Shown: positions 42,930 to 52,427, numbered from the stretch's first letter. The stretch is 64,000 nt of DNA from Pseudomonas moorei (GCF_008801475.1 NZ_VZPP01000007.1:124001-188000), one strand, 5' to 3'. Numbers and translations: made by a program. Notes: generated from the sequence alone by a model not told the origin.

Positions 42930-43718
42930 CTACAAACCCTCTCCCAATGCCTTGAGGTACTCCGGGCTGTCGCTGATCGAATTGTGCCCCGTGCCGGCAA
43001 TCACCTGCATTGACGCCACGCCCTGGGCGAAATGGCTGTAGAGCCGCCGGGTGCTCGGGCCTGGCACCACTTCGTCGTGCTCGGCCGCGATCAGCCGCGT
43101 TGGCACCTTTATGCGCTCGGCATAGCGCCAGGATTCGAATTTGTCCTTCAACAGCCACTTCACCGGAAACCAGCGGAACTGGCGGGCGGCGAGGCCCTCA
43201 AGGCTGTTGTAAGGCGTGATCAACACCAGGCGCGCTGCCGGGCGTTGGCTGGCCAGGCGCACGGCCACCCCCGAACCGAGGCTGCGCCCGACCACCGCGA
43301 CATGCCCATGGGTGGCGTGCACGTTGTCGAACAAGGCCAGGGCGTCGCGGGCGATGGCTTCTTCCGAGGGCGAGCCGGTGCTGCCGCCGTAGCCTCGGTA
43401 ATGCAGCAAATACAGGGCGTAATCGGGGAACGCCTGGCTGAACTCCGGCAGGCTGCGCGAGACGTCCTCGGCGTTGCCGCCAAAATAGATCAGCGCGTTG
43501 GGGCCGTCGTGAGGCCGGACGGAGACCTGCAACTGCGCGTCGTCGACGGGCAGGGTGAGCAGTGAGGCGGCGGTCCCGACGGCGCGGGGTTGCGGGTAGT
43601 AGATCAGCGCGCGTTGAAACACATACAGCGCCGCGCAGAGCATCAGGTACAACACGGCCAGGACGACGACAAGCAGCATCAGGTTGTGTGACATTCGACT
43701 AACGTTAGTGGACGGCAT
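42930..43718 (-). CDS. Membrane-anchored alpha/beta hydrolase
   Basis: About 262 residues. An N-terminal helix (LMLLVVVLAVLYLMLCAALYV) anchors the protein. The hydrolase fold has the oxyanion strand ALIYFGGNAEDVS, the nucleophile elbow GRSLGSG (Ser in G-x-S-x-G), a conserved LLKDKFESWRYAERI segment and the catalytic His in GTGHNSISDSPEYL. It resembles the bem46/YfhR class of serine hydrolases of unknown substrate. The start at 43718 (MPSTN) or 43694 (MSHN) cannot be decided from ribosome sites. Confidence 0.78.
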   Translation of the reverse strand: MPSTNVSRMSHNLMLLVVVLAVLYLMLCAALYVFQRALIYYPQPRAVGTAASLLTLPVDDAQLQVSVRPHDGPNALIYFGGNAEDVSRSLPEFSQAFPDYALYLLHYRGYGGSTGSPSEEAIARDALALFDNVHATHGHVAVVGRSLGSGVAVRLASQRPAARLVLITPYNSLEGLAARQFRWFPVKWLLKDKFESWRYAERIKVPTRLIAAEHDEVVPGPSTRRLYSHFAQGVASMQVIAGTGHNSISDSPEYLKALGEGL

Positions 43719-43814
43719 CGATGGCTCGGGGGTGAACACGGCTACGCTGGATCGCTGCCAGAGTGTAGTCAATCACCAGCGGGGCACGCCGGCCGTCTGC
43801 CGAGGTCATGCTCA

Positions 43815-44759
43815 ATGCACCAACCCGAGGGGTTCACCCGCAGGAAAATACTCACGCTGGCTGCCGGAGCCTCGGCGGTCTTCACGTTCGGTCCGGCCGC
43901 CGCGCCCTCAGCGCCGTCGACGGGAACAGGAGGCAAGACCATGCAGACCCGTGCCATTCCTTCGAGCGCCGAAGCACTGCCCATCGTCGGGCTGGGCACT
44001 TATCGCGGCTTTGACGTTGCCCCGGCCGATGCCGCCTACAAGCAACTGCCCGCGGTGCTGCGTGCACTGTTCGAGAAGGGCGGGACGCTGATCGACACCT
44101 CGCCGATGTACGGTCGCGCTGAACAGACCACGGGCGAGTTGCTGTCGATTCACGAACCCCGTTCACCGGCGTTCCTGGCGACCAAGGTATGGACCCGTGG
44201 CCGCGAAGAGGGCATCGCGCAGATGGAGCAGTCCTTTGCGTTGTTGCAGACCGACCGCATCGACCTGATGCAGATCCACAACCTGCTGGACTGGCAAATC
44301 CACCTGCCGACCTTGCGGCACTGGAAGGAACAAGGGCGCATTCGTTATATCGGCATCACCCATTACACCCCGTCGGCGTATGACGAAGTGGAGGCCGTGC
44401 TGAAGGCCGAGCCACTGGATTTCCTGCAGATCAACTATGCACTGGACGATCGCGGCGTCGAGAAACGCATCCTGCCGCTGTGTCGCGAACGCGGGGTGGC
44501 GGTGATCTGCAATCGGCCGTTCGGTGGCGGGAACCTGCTCAACCGGCTCAAAGACAGACCCTTGCCTGGTTGGGCCGCGCAAGTCGGGGTCAAGAGCTGG
44601 CCGCAACTGGCGCTGAAGTTCCTGTTGTCCCATTCGGCGGTGACCTGCGTCATCCCCGGCACCGGCAACCCGCGGTACATGGCCGAAAACGCCGGGGCCG
44701 GTTTCGGTCCGACACTCACCGATGCGCAGCGTCATCAGTTGATAGCCCTGGTGGAGTAG
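43815..44759 (+). CDS. Tat-exported aldo/keto reductase
   Basis: 314 residues. The N-terminus FTRRKILTLAAGASAVF is a twin-arginine export signal, followed by an AKR barrel. The catalytic tetrad is recognisable: Asp and Tyr in LIDTSPMYGRAE, Lys in FLATKVW and His in LMQIHN. Export of an AKR is unusual because the family uses cytoplasmic NADPH, although several Tat-type AKRs are known in proteobacteria. It is divergent from the alpha/beta hydrolase and is followed by a peroxiredoxin gene. Confidence 0.8.
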   Translation: MHQPEGFTRRKILTLAAGASAVFTFGPAAAPSAPSTGTGGKTMQTRAIPSSAEALPIVGLGTYRGFDVAPADAAYKQLPAVLRALFEKGGTLIDTSPMYGRAEQTTGELLSIHEPRSPAFLATKVWTRGREEGIAQMEQSFALLQTDRIDLMQIHNLLDWQIHLPTLRHWKEQGRIRYIGITHYTPSAYDEVEAVLKAEPLDFLQINYALDDRGVEKRILPLCRERGVAVICNRPFGGGNLLNRLKDRPLPGWAAQVGVKSWPQLALKFLLSHSAVTCVIPGTGNPRYMAENAGAGFGPTLTDAQRHQLIALVE

Positions 44760-44878
44760 CGGGCGGCGCGCCCTCGAACCTCTCCTATACTGTTCGCGTC
44801 AACCGTCTTCCCCATGCCGTTGGAACCGCAGTCGACCCTCTGACGGCTTCTCCATCCAACACTGCAAGGAGTTCGAAA

Positions 44879-45532
44879 ATGTCCATCCGCATTGGCGACG
44901 AAGCACCGGATTTCACCGCCGAAACCACCGAAGGCACGATCAACTTCCACCAATGGATTGGCAATGGCTGGGCCATCCTGTTTTCCCATCCGAAGGATTT
45001 CACCCCGGTCTGCACCACCGAGCTGGGCTACCTGGCCAAGCTCAAGCCGGAGTTCGACAAGCGCAACACCAAGGTCCTTGGACTGAGCATCGACCCGGTG
45101 AGCGACCACAACAAGTGGGTCGGTGACATCGAGGAAACCCAGGGCACTGCCGTCAACTATCCGTTGATCGGAGACGAAAACCTCGTGGTGGCCAAGCTCT
45201 ACGACATGATCCACCCGAACGCCAGTGGCGGTTCGCGCACGGCGGTGGACAACGCCACGGTGCGTTCGGTGTTCATTGTCGGCCCGGACAAGAAGGTCAA
45301 GGCCATGCTGGTCTACCCGATGAGCGCCGGGCGCAATTTCGACGAAGTGCTGCGGCTGCTCGACGCGCTGCAACTCAATGCCAAGCACACCGTGGCCACC
45401 CCGGTGAACTGGCGTCCGGGTGAAGACGTGATCATCCCCACATCGGTATCCGACGAGGATGCTAAGAAGAAATACCCGGACGGTTTCAAAACCCTGAAGC
45501 CTTATTTGCGCACCGTGGCGCAACCGAAGTAA
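44879..45532 (+). CDS. 1-Cys peroxiredoxin (Prx6 family)
   Basis: About 217 residues. The peroxidatic Cys45 lies in the DFTPVCTTELG motif, with the supporting His in FSHPKD. The C-terminal domain WRPGEDVIIPTSVSDEDA is typical of Prx6-type enzymes such as LsfA. It reduces hydrogen and organic peroxides and needs an external reductant. AAGGAGTTCGAAA precedes the ATG at 44879. The chain is not identical in pattern to the main LsfA I recall, so it may be a paralogue. Confidence 0.88.
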   Translation: MSIRIGDEAPDFTAETTEGTINFHQWIGNGWAILFSHPKDFTPVCTTELGYLAKLKPEFDKRNTKVLGLSIDPVSDHNKWVGDIEETQGTAVNYPLIGDENLVVAKLYDMIHPNASGGSRTAVDNATVRSVFIVGPDKKVKAMLVYPMSAGRNFDEVLRLLDALQLNAKHTVATPVNWRPGEDVIIPTSVSDEDAKKKYPDGFKTLKPYLRTVAQPK

Positions 45533-45548
45533 CCGACTCGACAGCAGC

Positions 45549-45577
45549 GTCACCCCGAAGCGGGTCTTCGGGGTGAC
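45549..45577 (+). terminator. Perfect 12-bp hairpin after the peroxiredoxin gene
   Basis: GTCACCCCGAAG (45549-45560) and CTTCGGGGTGAC (45566-45577) are exact complements around a 5-nt loop, 16 bp after the stop. There is no T-run. It is a probable transcript end or stabiliser. Confidence 0.55.
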
Positions 45578-45675
45578 CGATGGTCGGTACGACCTCTCTC
45601 GACACGCTCTTCAGAAACCGGCTATCCGGTCGATACAGCCTCAAGGACATGAGCTTTTTCGAAGGGAGCATGAAG

Positions 45676-46041
45676 ATGAGCCAATTGCGTAGTTGCATCG
45701 CCATGGGGCTGCTGGTCAGCCTGAGTGGAACCTGTTTCGCCTCGACAGGGGTTATCGCCTTCCGCGGAGCCATTGTGGAGCCGCCTTGCCCGGTTTCGAC
45801 GTCGGCCGAAGGGCTCGCCTTGCACGGTTGTTCTTTCGGGGCCGCTGGCCAGGACGGCAGTGTACGCAAGGTGCAGCCACTGCAATCTGTGCGCTCAATC
45901 GACGGTTCGACCGCCCAGGTCAAGCTGATCGGCGAAAACAGGGAAGAGGGTGGCGTGCTCCGTCAGCAGTACGCCTTGGTGGACGGCAATGGCCGGGCGC
46001 TGACCTCGGGCAATTACGTGGTGACCCTGACTTACCCCTGA
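45676..46041 (+). CDS. Type 1 fimbrial-like exported protein
   Basis: About 121 residues with a signal peptide (CIAMGLLVSLSGTCFA) followed by STGVIAFRGAIVEPPCPVS, which matches the N-terminal strand of type 1 fimbrial subunits (G-x-I-x-F-x-G-x-I-V-x-x-x-C). A second cysteine (HGCSF) could close the usual disulfide. It ends NYVVTLTYP, like a donor-strand-accepting fold. It is shorter than normal pilins and has no chaperone or usher gene beside it. GGGAG at 45664-45668 favours the ATG at 45676; those at 45670 and 45649 are alternatives. Confidence 0.6.
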   Translation: MSQLRSCIAMGLLVSLSGTCFASTGVIAFRGAIVEPPCPVSTSAEGLALHGCSFGAAGQDGSVRKVQPLQSVRSIDGSTAQVKLIGENREEGGVLRQQYALVDGNGRALTSGNYVVTLTYP

Positions 46042-46174
46042 TCCTTATCGCTGCGACAACGCCTGGACCAGATAGCGGTTAGGGATTGAGCCCGCGATTC
46101 TCATGCGCCACCACCACACTCCCGACCTTGCCGTAATGCTGTTCATTTAAGAGATAGAGCGAGCAATCAGTAAC

Positions 46175-46356
46175 CTGTGGCGAGGGAGCTCGCTCCCGCT
46201 GGGGCGTGCTGGTGGGTACAGACTTAATGAGGCGGCAAACATGGCCATTGCAGGAGACGCGAACCCTGTGGGAGCGGACTTGCCCGCGATGATGGCGGCA
46301 CATCCGGCATCGACGTGGCAGGCATGCCGCTATCGCGGGCAAGCCCGCGCCCACAA
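46175..46356. repeat. REP elements between fimbrial-like gene and glcG
   Basis: Two elements fill the 46042-46379 gap. The first, 46175-46205, contains GGGAGC-TC-GCTCCC. The second is a REP pair with TGTGGGAGCGGACTTGCCCG at 46267-46286 and its inverted partner ending near 46356 (TCGCGGGCAAGCCCGCGCCC within it). The paired layout is the REPIN form common in fluorescent pseudomonads. No gene is seen in the rest of the gap. Confidence 0.75.
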
Positions 46357-46379
46357 TGCGTGCGGCGAAAGTGGCGCGT

Positions 46380-46781
46380 TCATTTCAGACACTGTGCCCC
46401 GACTTTCGCCACCTGCGCATCCTGTTCGGCCTTGACCCCGGACACCCCGACGGCGCCAATCACCTGGCCGTCGACCATGATCGGCACGCCGCCCTCCAGG
46501 GACGTCAGCAAGGGCGCCGAGAGGAAGGCATGGCGCCCGCCGTTGACCATGTCTTCATAGCCCTTGGATTCGCGCCGGCCCAAGGCCGAGGTGCGGGCTT
46601 TTTCGGTGGCGATGTAGGCGCTGATGGGCGAGGCGCCGTCGAGGCGTTCGAGGGCCAGCGGATGGCCGCCGTCATCGACTACCGCAATGGTCACCGGCCA
46701 TTGGTTGTTCTGCGCCTCCTGCCGGGCGGCAGCGAGGATCTGGCCGACTTCGACCTGACTCAGCATGGCTTTGCTTTTCAT
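46380..46781 (-). CDS. glcG: GlcG/HbpS-type heme-binding family protein
   Basis: 133 residues of the GlcG/HbpS family. The pattern ILAAARQEAQNNQWPVTIAVVDDGGHPLALERLDGA is characteristic, as is GGVPIMVDGQVIGAVGVSG near the end. The function in glycolate operons is unclear, and homologues bind heme or cobalamin. It is the last gene of glcDEFG, 18 bp after glcF. Confidence 0.88.
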   Translation of the reverse strand: MKSKAMLSQVEVGQILAAARQEAQNNQWPVTIAVVDDGGHPLALERLDGASPISAYIATEKARTSALGRRESKGYEDMVNGGRHAFLSAPLLTSLEGGVPIMVDGQVIGAVGVSGVKAEQDAQVAKVGAQCLK

Positions 46782-46799
46782 GGGGTTCTCCAGGGCTCA

Positions 46800-48017
46800 T
46801 TAAGGCAGGGCGGCTTCGACCAGTTCGATCCAGTGCCGGACAGGGGTGCGACCGGCGCCATCAAGGTGCGACTGACAGCCGATGTTGGCAGTGACGATCA
46901 CCTCGGGATAACCGCTTTCCAATGCATTCATCTTGTTATCGCGCAGTTGCCGCGCCAGTTCCGGTTGGGTCAGCGAGTAAGTACCCGCCGAGCCGCAGCA
47001 CAAGTGGCCGTCGGGCACGGTCGTCAAATTGAAACCCAGGCGTATCAGCAGCGCTTCCACCGCGCCACCGAGCTTTTGCGCGTGTTGCAACGTGCACGGG
47101 CAATGGAAGGCCAGGCGCTGGGCGCTGTGTATCCCCAGTTGCTCAAGGGGTTCGTCACGCAACACTTCAATCAGGTCCCTGGCCAGCGCGCTGACGGTTC
47201 TGGCCTTCTCGGCATAGACCGGGTCGCTGCGCAGCAGATGGCCGTAGTCCTTGATAAACGCACCGCAGCCGCTGGCGGTTTGCACGATGGCCTCGGCGCC
47301 TTTTTCGATGCTCGGCCACCAGGCGTCGATGTTGTGCCGTGCGCGATCCAGGCCTGCGGCCTGCGCGTCGAGGTGATAGTCCACGGCACCGCAGCAACCG
47401 GCCTCGCGGCTCGGCGTGACGCTGATTCCCAAGCGATCCAGGACCCTCGCGGCGGCCACGTTGGTGTTGGGCGAGAGACTCGGTTGGACGCAGCCTTCGA
47501 GCATCAGCACCTGCCGCGCATGGCGGGTGATAGGGCGCGGTTTGCTCGGCGCAGTGCTGCGCGGCAGTTTGCTTTGCAGAGTGCCGGGCAGCAGCGCGCG
47601 AAACACCTGGCCGCCGCTGACCACGCCCTTGAACAGGTGCGCATGGGGCACCAGCGTGCGCAAACCCTCGCGCAGCAAGCGCTGGCCGACCGGGCGCGGC
47701 ACCGCCGCGTCGACCACGGCGCGGCCAATGTCCAGCAGGTTGTGGTAGTCGACACCGGATGGGCAGGTGGTTTCGCAATTACGGCACGACAGGCAACGGT
47801 CCAGGTGTTGCTGGGTCTTTTGCGTGACCTCATTGCCCTCCAGCACCTGTTTGATCAGGTAGATGCGCCCGCGTGGGCCATCCAGTTCATCACCGAGCAG
47901 TTGATAGGTCGGGCAGGTGGCATTGCAGAAGCCGCAGTGCACACAGGTGCGCAGGATGCCGTCGGCTTCTTCGGCTCGTGGCAGTTGGCGGGCGCTGTCG
48001 CTCAACGTGGTCTGCAT
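46800..48017 (-). CDS. glcF: Glycolate oxidase iron-sulfur subunit
   Basis: 405 residues. Two [4Fe-4S] motifs near the N-terminus are visible: CVHCGFCNATCPTY and CLSCRNCETTCPSG. Two CCG-type domains follow (GCCGAVDYHL and CCGSAGTYSL). GlcF passes electrons from the FAD subunits GlcD and GlcE to the respiratory chain during glycolate oxidation to glyoxylate. It follows glcE by 3 bp. Confidence 0.95.
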   Translation of the reverse strand: MQTTLSDSARQLPRAEEADGILRTCVHCGFCNATCPTYQLLGDELDGPRGRIYLIKQVLEGNEVTQKTQQHLDRCLSCRNCETTCPSGVDYHNLLDIGRAVVDAAVPRPVGQRLLREGLRTLVPHAHLFKGVVSGGQVFRALLPGTLQSKLPRSTAPSKPRPITRHARQVLMLEGCVQPSLSPNTNVAAARVLDRLGISVTPSREAGCCGAVDYHLDAQAAGLDRARHNIDAWWPSIEKGAEAIVQTASGCGAFIKDYGHLLRSDPVYAEKARTVSALARDLIEVLRDEPLEQLGIHSAQRLAFHCPCTLQHAQKLGGAVEALLIRLGFNLTTVPDGHLCCGSAGTYSLTQPELARQLRDNKMNALESGYPEVIVTANIGCQSHLDGAGRTPVRHWIELVEAALP

Positions 48018-48020
48018 GGC

Positions 48021-49085
48021 TCAAAGCTCCGCGTACAGGCGACCGGGGTTGAAGATGCCCCGGGGATCAAGTTGCTGCTTGAGGTTCTGATGCAAGCGCA
48101 TCAAGGCGCCGGGCAGCGGCTGGAAGGGGCTGTCGGTGAGCCCGTGGCTGTAGCAGGTGACATGGCCGCCCACCTCAGCGACGACCTGGCGAATGAACGC
48201 CGCGTCGGCGTCGGACTTGAGCCAGCGCTGGGCGCCGCCCCAATCGATCAACTGGCGGCCGGGCAACGACAGTTTCGGCGTGTTGTTCGGCAGCGACAGG
48301 CGCCACAGGGGCTGGTCTTCATCGAAGAAACTCAAGCGCTGTTCATTGAGGTCGGCCCAATACGAGGCGTCCAGCAACTCCCCGCCCAAGCGGTCGTGGG
48401 CCGCCGCCACCGACCCTTCGCCACCCTCAAGCCGCAAGTGCAAGCGCTGGCCGTCATGGCACGCGGCACTGATCGGCAACGGTTGCTGGCCCCATTCCCC
48501 GAGGCGCATCAGGGCGCGGTCGCTGTCCATTTCCAGGCTGATGCTCAAGGCTTTTCGGGGTTTGGGCAGGACTTTGAGCGAGACTTCGGTAATCACGCCC
48601 AAGGTGCCGTAGCTGCCGGCCATCAGGCGCGACAGGTCGTAACCGGCGACGTTTTTCATGACTTCGCCGCCAAAGCGCAAATGCTTGCCGTGGCCGGTGA
48701 TCACCCGGGTACCGAGCACGAAATCCCTCACCGAACCGGACCAGGGCCGACGTGGCCCCGACAGGCCACAGGCAATCATGCCGCCCACGGTGGCGCCATC
48801 GCCAAAGGCGGGAGGCTCGCATGGCAACATCTGCTGCGCGGCATCCAGTACTTGCGACAGTTCGGCCAATGGCGTGCCGCCGCGAGCGGTGATCACCAGT
48901 TCGGTCGGGTCGTAACTGACGATGCCCCGGTGCGAGCGGGTGTCGAGTATTTCACCCGCGGTCACCCGTCCCAGAAAGGCTTTGCTGTTGGAACCCTGGA
49001 TGCGCAGGGGCGTGGCGTTTTGCAGCGCCTGATTGACCTGCTCCAGCAGCAGGCCGCTGTCATCGAAATCGCCCGCGCCTTGCAT
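48021..49085 (-). CDS. glcE: Glycolate oxidase FAD-binding subunit
   Basis: 354 residues with an FAD-binding PCMH-type domain (STDGE-like block replaced by ELVITARGGTPLAELSQVL; AFGDGATVGGMIACGLSGPRRP). The C-terminal half is shortened compared with GlcD, which is typical of GlcE. The ATG follows GGAGCGCTTCTG and overlaps the glcD stop (TGATG). Confidence 0.93.
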   Translation of the reverse strand: MQGAGDFDDSGLLLEQVNQALQNATPLRIQGSNSKAFLGRVTAGEILDTRSHRGIVSYDPTELVITARGGTPLAELSQVLDAAQQMLPCEPPAFGDGATVGGMIACGLSGPRRPWSGSVRDFVLGTRVITGHGKHLRFGGEVMKNVAGYDLSRLMAGSYGTLGVITEVSLKVLPKPRKALSISLEMDSDRALMRLGEWGQQPLPISAACHDGQRLHLRLEGGEGSVAAAHDRLGGELLDASYWADLNEQRLSFFDEDQPLWRLSLPNNTPKLSLPGRQLIDWGGAQRWLKSDADAAFIRQVVAEVGGHVTCYSHGLTDSPFQPLPGALMRLHQNLKQQLDPRGIFNPGRLYAEL

Positions 49086-50584
49086 CAGAAGCGCTCCAGG
49101 TCGGGGAAGGGCAACTGTCCGCCATGCACGTGCATGGCACCGAATTCGGCGCAGCGGTGCAGGGTCGGAATATTCTTGCCGGGGTTGAGCAGGCCGCTGG
49201 GGTCGAATGCTTTTTTGATTGCATGAAACAGGGTCAGTTCATCGCTGTTGAACTGCACGCACATCTGATTGATTTTCTCGCGACCGACACCGTGTTCCCC
49301 GGTGATGCTGCCGCCGACCTTCACGCACAGCTCCAGAATCTTGCCACCCAGCGCCTCGGCGCGATCGAGTTCGCCCGGTTGATTGGCATCGAACAGGATC
49401 AGCGGGTGCATGTTGCCGTCGCCGGCATGGAACACATTGGCCACCCGCAGGCCATACTCCGTCGATAGCGCGGCGATGGCGTGCAACACGCCAGGCAGTT
49501 CGCGGCGGGGAATCGTCCCGTCCATGCAGTAATAATCCGGCGACAGGCGACCCACCGCCGGGAAGGCATTCTTGCGCCCGGCCCAGAAACGCACGCGCTC
49601 GGCTTCGTCCCTGGCCTGGCGTACTTCGGTGGCACCGGCTTGTTCCAGCACTTCACGCACACGATTGCAGTCGTCGTGGACGTCGGCCTCAACGCCGTCG
49701 AGTTCGCACAGCAGGATGGCCTGGGCATCGACCGGGTAGCCGGCGTGGATGAAGTCCTCGGCGGCGCGGATGGCCAGGTTGTCCATCATCTCCAGGCCAC
49801 CGGGGATGATGCCGGCGGCAATGATGTCGCCGACGGCGCGGCCGGCTTTCTCAACGGAATCGAACGCGGCCAGCAGCACTTTCGCGGTTTGGGGTTTGGG
49901 CAGCAGTTTGACCGTGACTTCGGTGATCACCCCGAGCATGCCTTCGGAACCGGTGAACAGGGCCAGCAGATCAAGACCGGGCGAGTCCAGCGCGTTCGAG
50001 CCCAGGCTCAGGTATTCGCCGTCGACGGTAAGGATGTCGACCTTCAGCACGTTGTGCACGGTCAGGCCGTATTTCAGGCAATGCACGCCGCCCGCGTTTT
50101 CGGCGACGTTACCGCCGATCGAACAGGCGATTTGCGAGGAAGGGTCCGGCGCGTAGTACAGGCCGTAGGGCGCGGCAGCCTGGGAGATGGCCAGGTTGCG
50201 CACACCGGGCTGGACCCGCGCGGTGCGCGCAGCGGGGTCGATGTGCAGAATCTGATTGAAGCGCGCCATCACCAGCAGCACGCCCTTTTCCAGTGGCAAG
50301 GCGCCTCCGGACAAACCCGTGCCGGCACCACGGGCGACCACCGGCACCTGACGCTCATGACACAGGCGCAGCACGCCTTGAACTTGCGCATTGTCTCGGG
50401 GCAACACCACCAGCATCGGCGTCGTGCGGTAGGCCGACAGCCCGTCGCATTCGTACGGTTTGAGTTCTTCCTGCTGATGCAGCACTTCCAGGTCCGGCCA
50501 CTGCGTGCGCAGAGCCTGCAACAACCCGGCCTTGTCCACGTCCGGCAGCACGCCGTCGACGCGTTCATCGTAGAGAATGTTCAT
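49085..50584 (-). CDS. glcD: Glycolate oxidase catalytic FAD subunit
   Basis: 499 residues. The N-terminal PCMH FAD domain includes VVARGAGTGLSGGALPLEKGVLL and GGNVAENAGGVHCLKYG. The C-terminal FAD-oxidase domain ends with GSITGEHGVGREKINQM and FDPSGLLNPGKN. It oxidises glycolate, and in many bacteria also D-lactate, to the 2-oxo acid. It is the first glc gene of the operon, downstream of the permease gene by 79 bp. Confidence 0.95.
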   Translation of the reverse strand: MNILYDERVDGVLPDVDKAGLLQALRTQWPDLEVLHQQEELKPYECDGLSAYRTTPMLVVLPRDNAQVQGVLRLCHERQVPVVARGAGTGLSGGALPLEKGVLLVMARFNQILHIDPAARTARVQPGVRNLAISQAAAPYGLYYAPDPSSQIACSIGGNVAENAGGVHCLKYGLTVHNVLKVDILTVDGEYLSLGSNALDSPGLDLLALFTGSEGMLGVITEVTVKLLPKPQTAKVLLAAFDSVEKAGRAVGDIIAAGIIPGGLEMMDNLAIRAAEDFIHAGYPVDAQAILLCELDGVEADVHDDCNRVREVLEQAGATEVRQARDEAERVRFWAGRKNAFPAVGRLSPDYYCMDGTIPRRELPGVLHAIAALSTEYGLRVANVFHAGDGNMHPLILFDANQPGELDRAEALGGKILELCVKVGGSITGEHGVGREKINQMCVQFNSDELTLFHAIKKAFDPSGLLNPGKNIPTLHRCAEFGAMHVHGGQLPFPDLERF

Positions 50585-50663
50585 GGTCGCTTTACGATAC
50601 TCCCTTCGTGAAAAGCCCGGACGATTGCCCGGGCATTTCGAGGCTGGCCAGGACCTGGGGCGA

Positions 50664-52427
50664 TCAATGGCCGCCCACCACCAGGTGGCTGAACGGCGCT
50701 ACATAGGCCTGCAGCGTGACCAGCCCGCCAACCAGAATCGCCAGGATGATCGAGTGGAAGAACACGTAGCGCAGGATTTCCCCTTCATGGCCGTACCAGC
50801 GGGTGGCGGTGGAGGCGACCACGATCGACTGGGCATCGACCATCTTGCCCATGACCCCGCCGGAACTGTTGGCAGCGGCCATCAACACCGGGCTGAGGCC
50901 CAGTTGCTCGGACGTGACCCGTTGCAAGCCGCCGAACAGCACGTTGGACGCCGTGTCCGAGCCGGTCAGGGCAACGCCGAGCCAGCCGAGCAAGGTGCCG
51001 AACATCGGATAGAAAATCCCCGTCGCGGCGAACGCCAGGCCCATGGTGGCGTCCAGTCCTGAATAGCGCGTGAGAAAGCCGAGGGCGAGCATGGCGGTGA
51101 TGGTGATCAGCGAATAACGCACCACCCACAGTGTTCGCAGGTATTGGCTGATCAGCTGCGGGATGGAGTACCCCATCAGCAATCCGCCGAGAATCGCCGA
51201 GAGCAGGATGCCGCTGCCCGTGGCGGTGAACCAGGTGAACTTGTACACCGCATCCTCGGTTTTCGGTGCCGGCACCACCGGCGGCACCTTCTCGATCTGC
51301 TGATGGATGGTGGTAAAGGTCAGGATCGGCGCGAATATCGGATTGGCCTCAGACAATGGTTTGCCCTGCGGGTCGAGCCTGGCCGAATGGGTGGCCGGAT
51401 CGATCGCCGGGCGCGTGTCGAACAGGTTCTTGAAGCCCTGCGTGCCCCAGGCGAAGACGAAGATGGTCAGGATGATCCATGGCATCCACGCGCGCATCAC
51501 CGCAGGCTTGGCATCGTTGGCAAAGGTCGCGTTCGGCTCGGCTTTGCTCTCATGCTCGGTATCGATTTTCGAATGGTCGACCCGTCCGGAAAGGGCAGCA
51601 GAGGTATGCACCGTGGCCGGTTTCCAGACCTTGAGGAACGCGGTCAGGCAGGCCATGGAAATCAGCGCGGCGATCACATCCACCAGCATGGGCCCGTGAT
51701 AGTTGGACACCAGGAACTGCGGCACGGCAAAGGTGACCCCGGCCACCAGGATCGCCGGCCAGATCTCCAGCATCTTGCGCCAACCGGCGAAGGCCCAGAT
51801 CAGCCAGAACGGCACGATCACCGAGAAGAACGGCAGTTGCCGGCCGACCATCATCGACAGTTCCATTTCATCCAGCCCGGTGACCTTGGCCAGGGTGATG
51901 ATCGGCGTGCCCAGGGCGCCGAAGGCCACCGGCGCGGTGTTGGCGATCAGCGCCAGACCAGAGGCGGCCAGCGGTGAGAAGCCCAGGCCGATCAGAATCG
52001 CGCCTGTCACCGCCACGGGCGTCCCGAAGCCGGCCGCCCCCTCGAAGAACGCGCCGAAGCAGAAGGCGATCAGCAACAATTGCAGGCGACGGTCGTCGGT
52101 GATTCTCGCCAGGGAATCCTGCAGCACTTTGAACGAGCCGTTCTCGGTGGTCAGCCGGTGCAGGAAGATGATGTTCAGCACAATCCAGCCAATCGGCAGC
52201 AGACCATTGGCGGCGCCGTACAACGCCGCCGACCCGGCCATGTTGGCGGGCATGCCGAAAGCGAAGATGGCGATCAGCAAGGCGGAGGTGAGGGCGAGCA
52301 GCGCCGCCAGGTGCGCCTTGACGTGGAAGAACGCCAGGGAGGCCAGCATCACCACCACCGGCACGGCCGCCATGAGCGTTGAAAGCACCGGGTTGTTGAA
52401 CGGATCGTAGACTTGCTGCCAGACCAT
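50664..52427 (-). CDS. glcA: Lactate/glycolate permease (LctP family)
   Basis: 587 residues with about a dozen membrane helices. The start WQQVYDPFNNPVLSTLMAAV is the signature of LldP/GlcA permeases; further landmarks are FFEGAAGFGTPVAVTGAILIGLGF and SSGGVMGKMVDAQSIVVAST near the end. The family imports L-lactate, D-lactate and glycolate with protons. The position ahead of glcDEFG on the same strand points to glycolate (GlcA), though lactate transport cannot be excluded. No glcC-type GntR regulator lies beside it. Confidence 0.85.
   Translation of the reverse strand: MVWQQVYDPFNNPVLSTLMAAVPVVVMLASLAFFHVKAHLAALLALTSALLIAIFAFGMPANMAGSAALYGAANGLLPIGWIVLNIIFLHRLTTENGSFKVLQDSLARITDDRRLQLLLIAFCFGAFFEGAAGFGTPVAVTGAILIGLGFSPLAASGLALIANTAPVAFGALGTPIITLAKVTGLDEMELSMMVGRQLPFFSVIVPFWLIWAFAGWRKMLEIWPAILVAGVTFAVPQFLVSNYHGPMLVDVIAALISMACLTAFLKVWKPATVHTSAALSGRVDHSKIDTEHESKAEPNATFANDAKPAVMRAWMPWIILTIFVFAWGTQGFKNLFDTRPAIDPATHSARLDPQGKPLSEANPIFAPILTFTTIHQQIEKVPPVVPAPKTEDAVYKFTWFTATGSGILLSAILGGLLMGYSIPQLISQYLRTLWVVRYSLITITAMLALGFLTRYSGLDATMGLAFAATGIFYPMFGTLLGWLGVALTGSDTASNVLFGGLQRVTSEQLGLSPVLMAAANSSGGVMGKMVDAQSIVVASTATRWYGHEGEILRYVFFHSIILAILVGGLVTLQAYVAPFSHLVVGGH

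Noticed and set aside
46356..49226. A 956-codon open frame on the plus strand opposite glcG-F-E
   Set aside because: It is antisense to three well-conserved glc genes, lacks any recognisable family, has no ribosome site, and is explained by the strong G/C third-position bias of the real genes.
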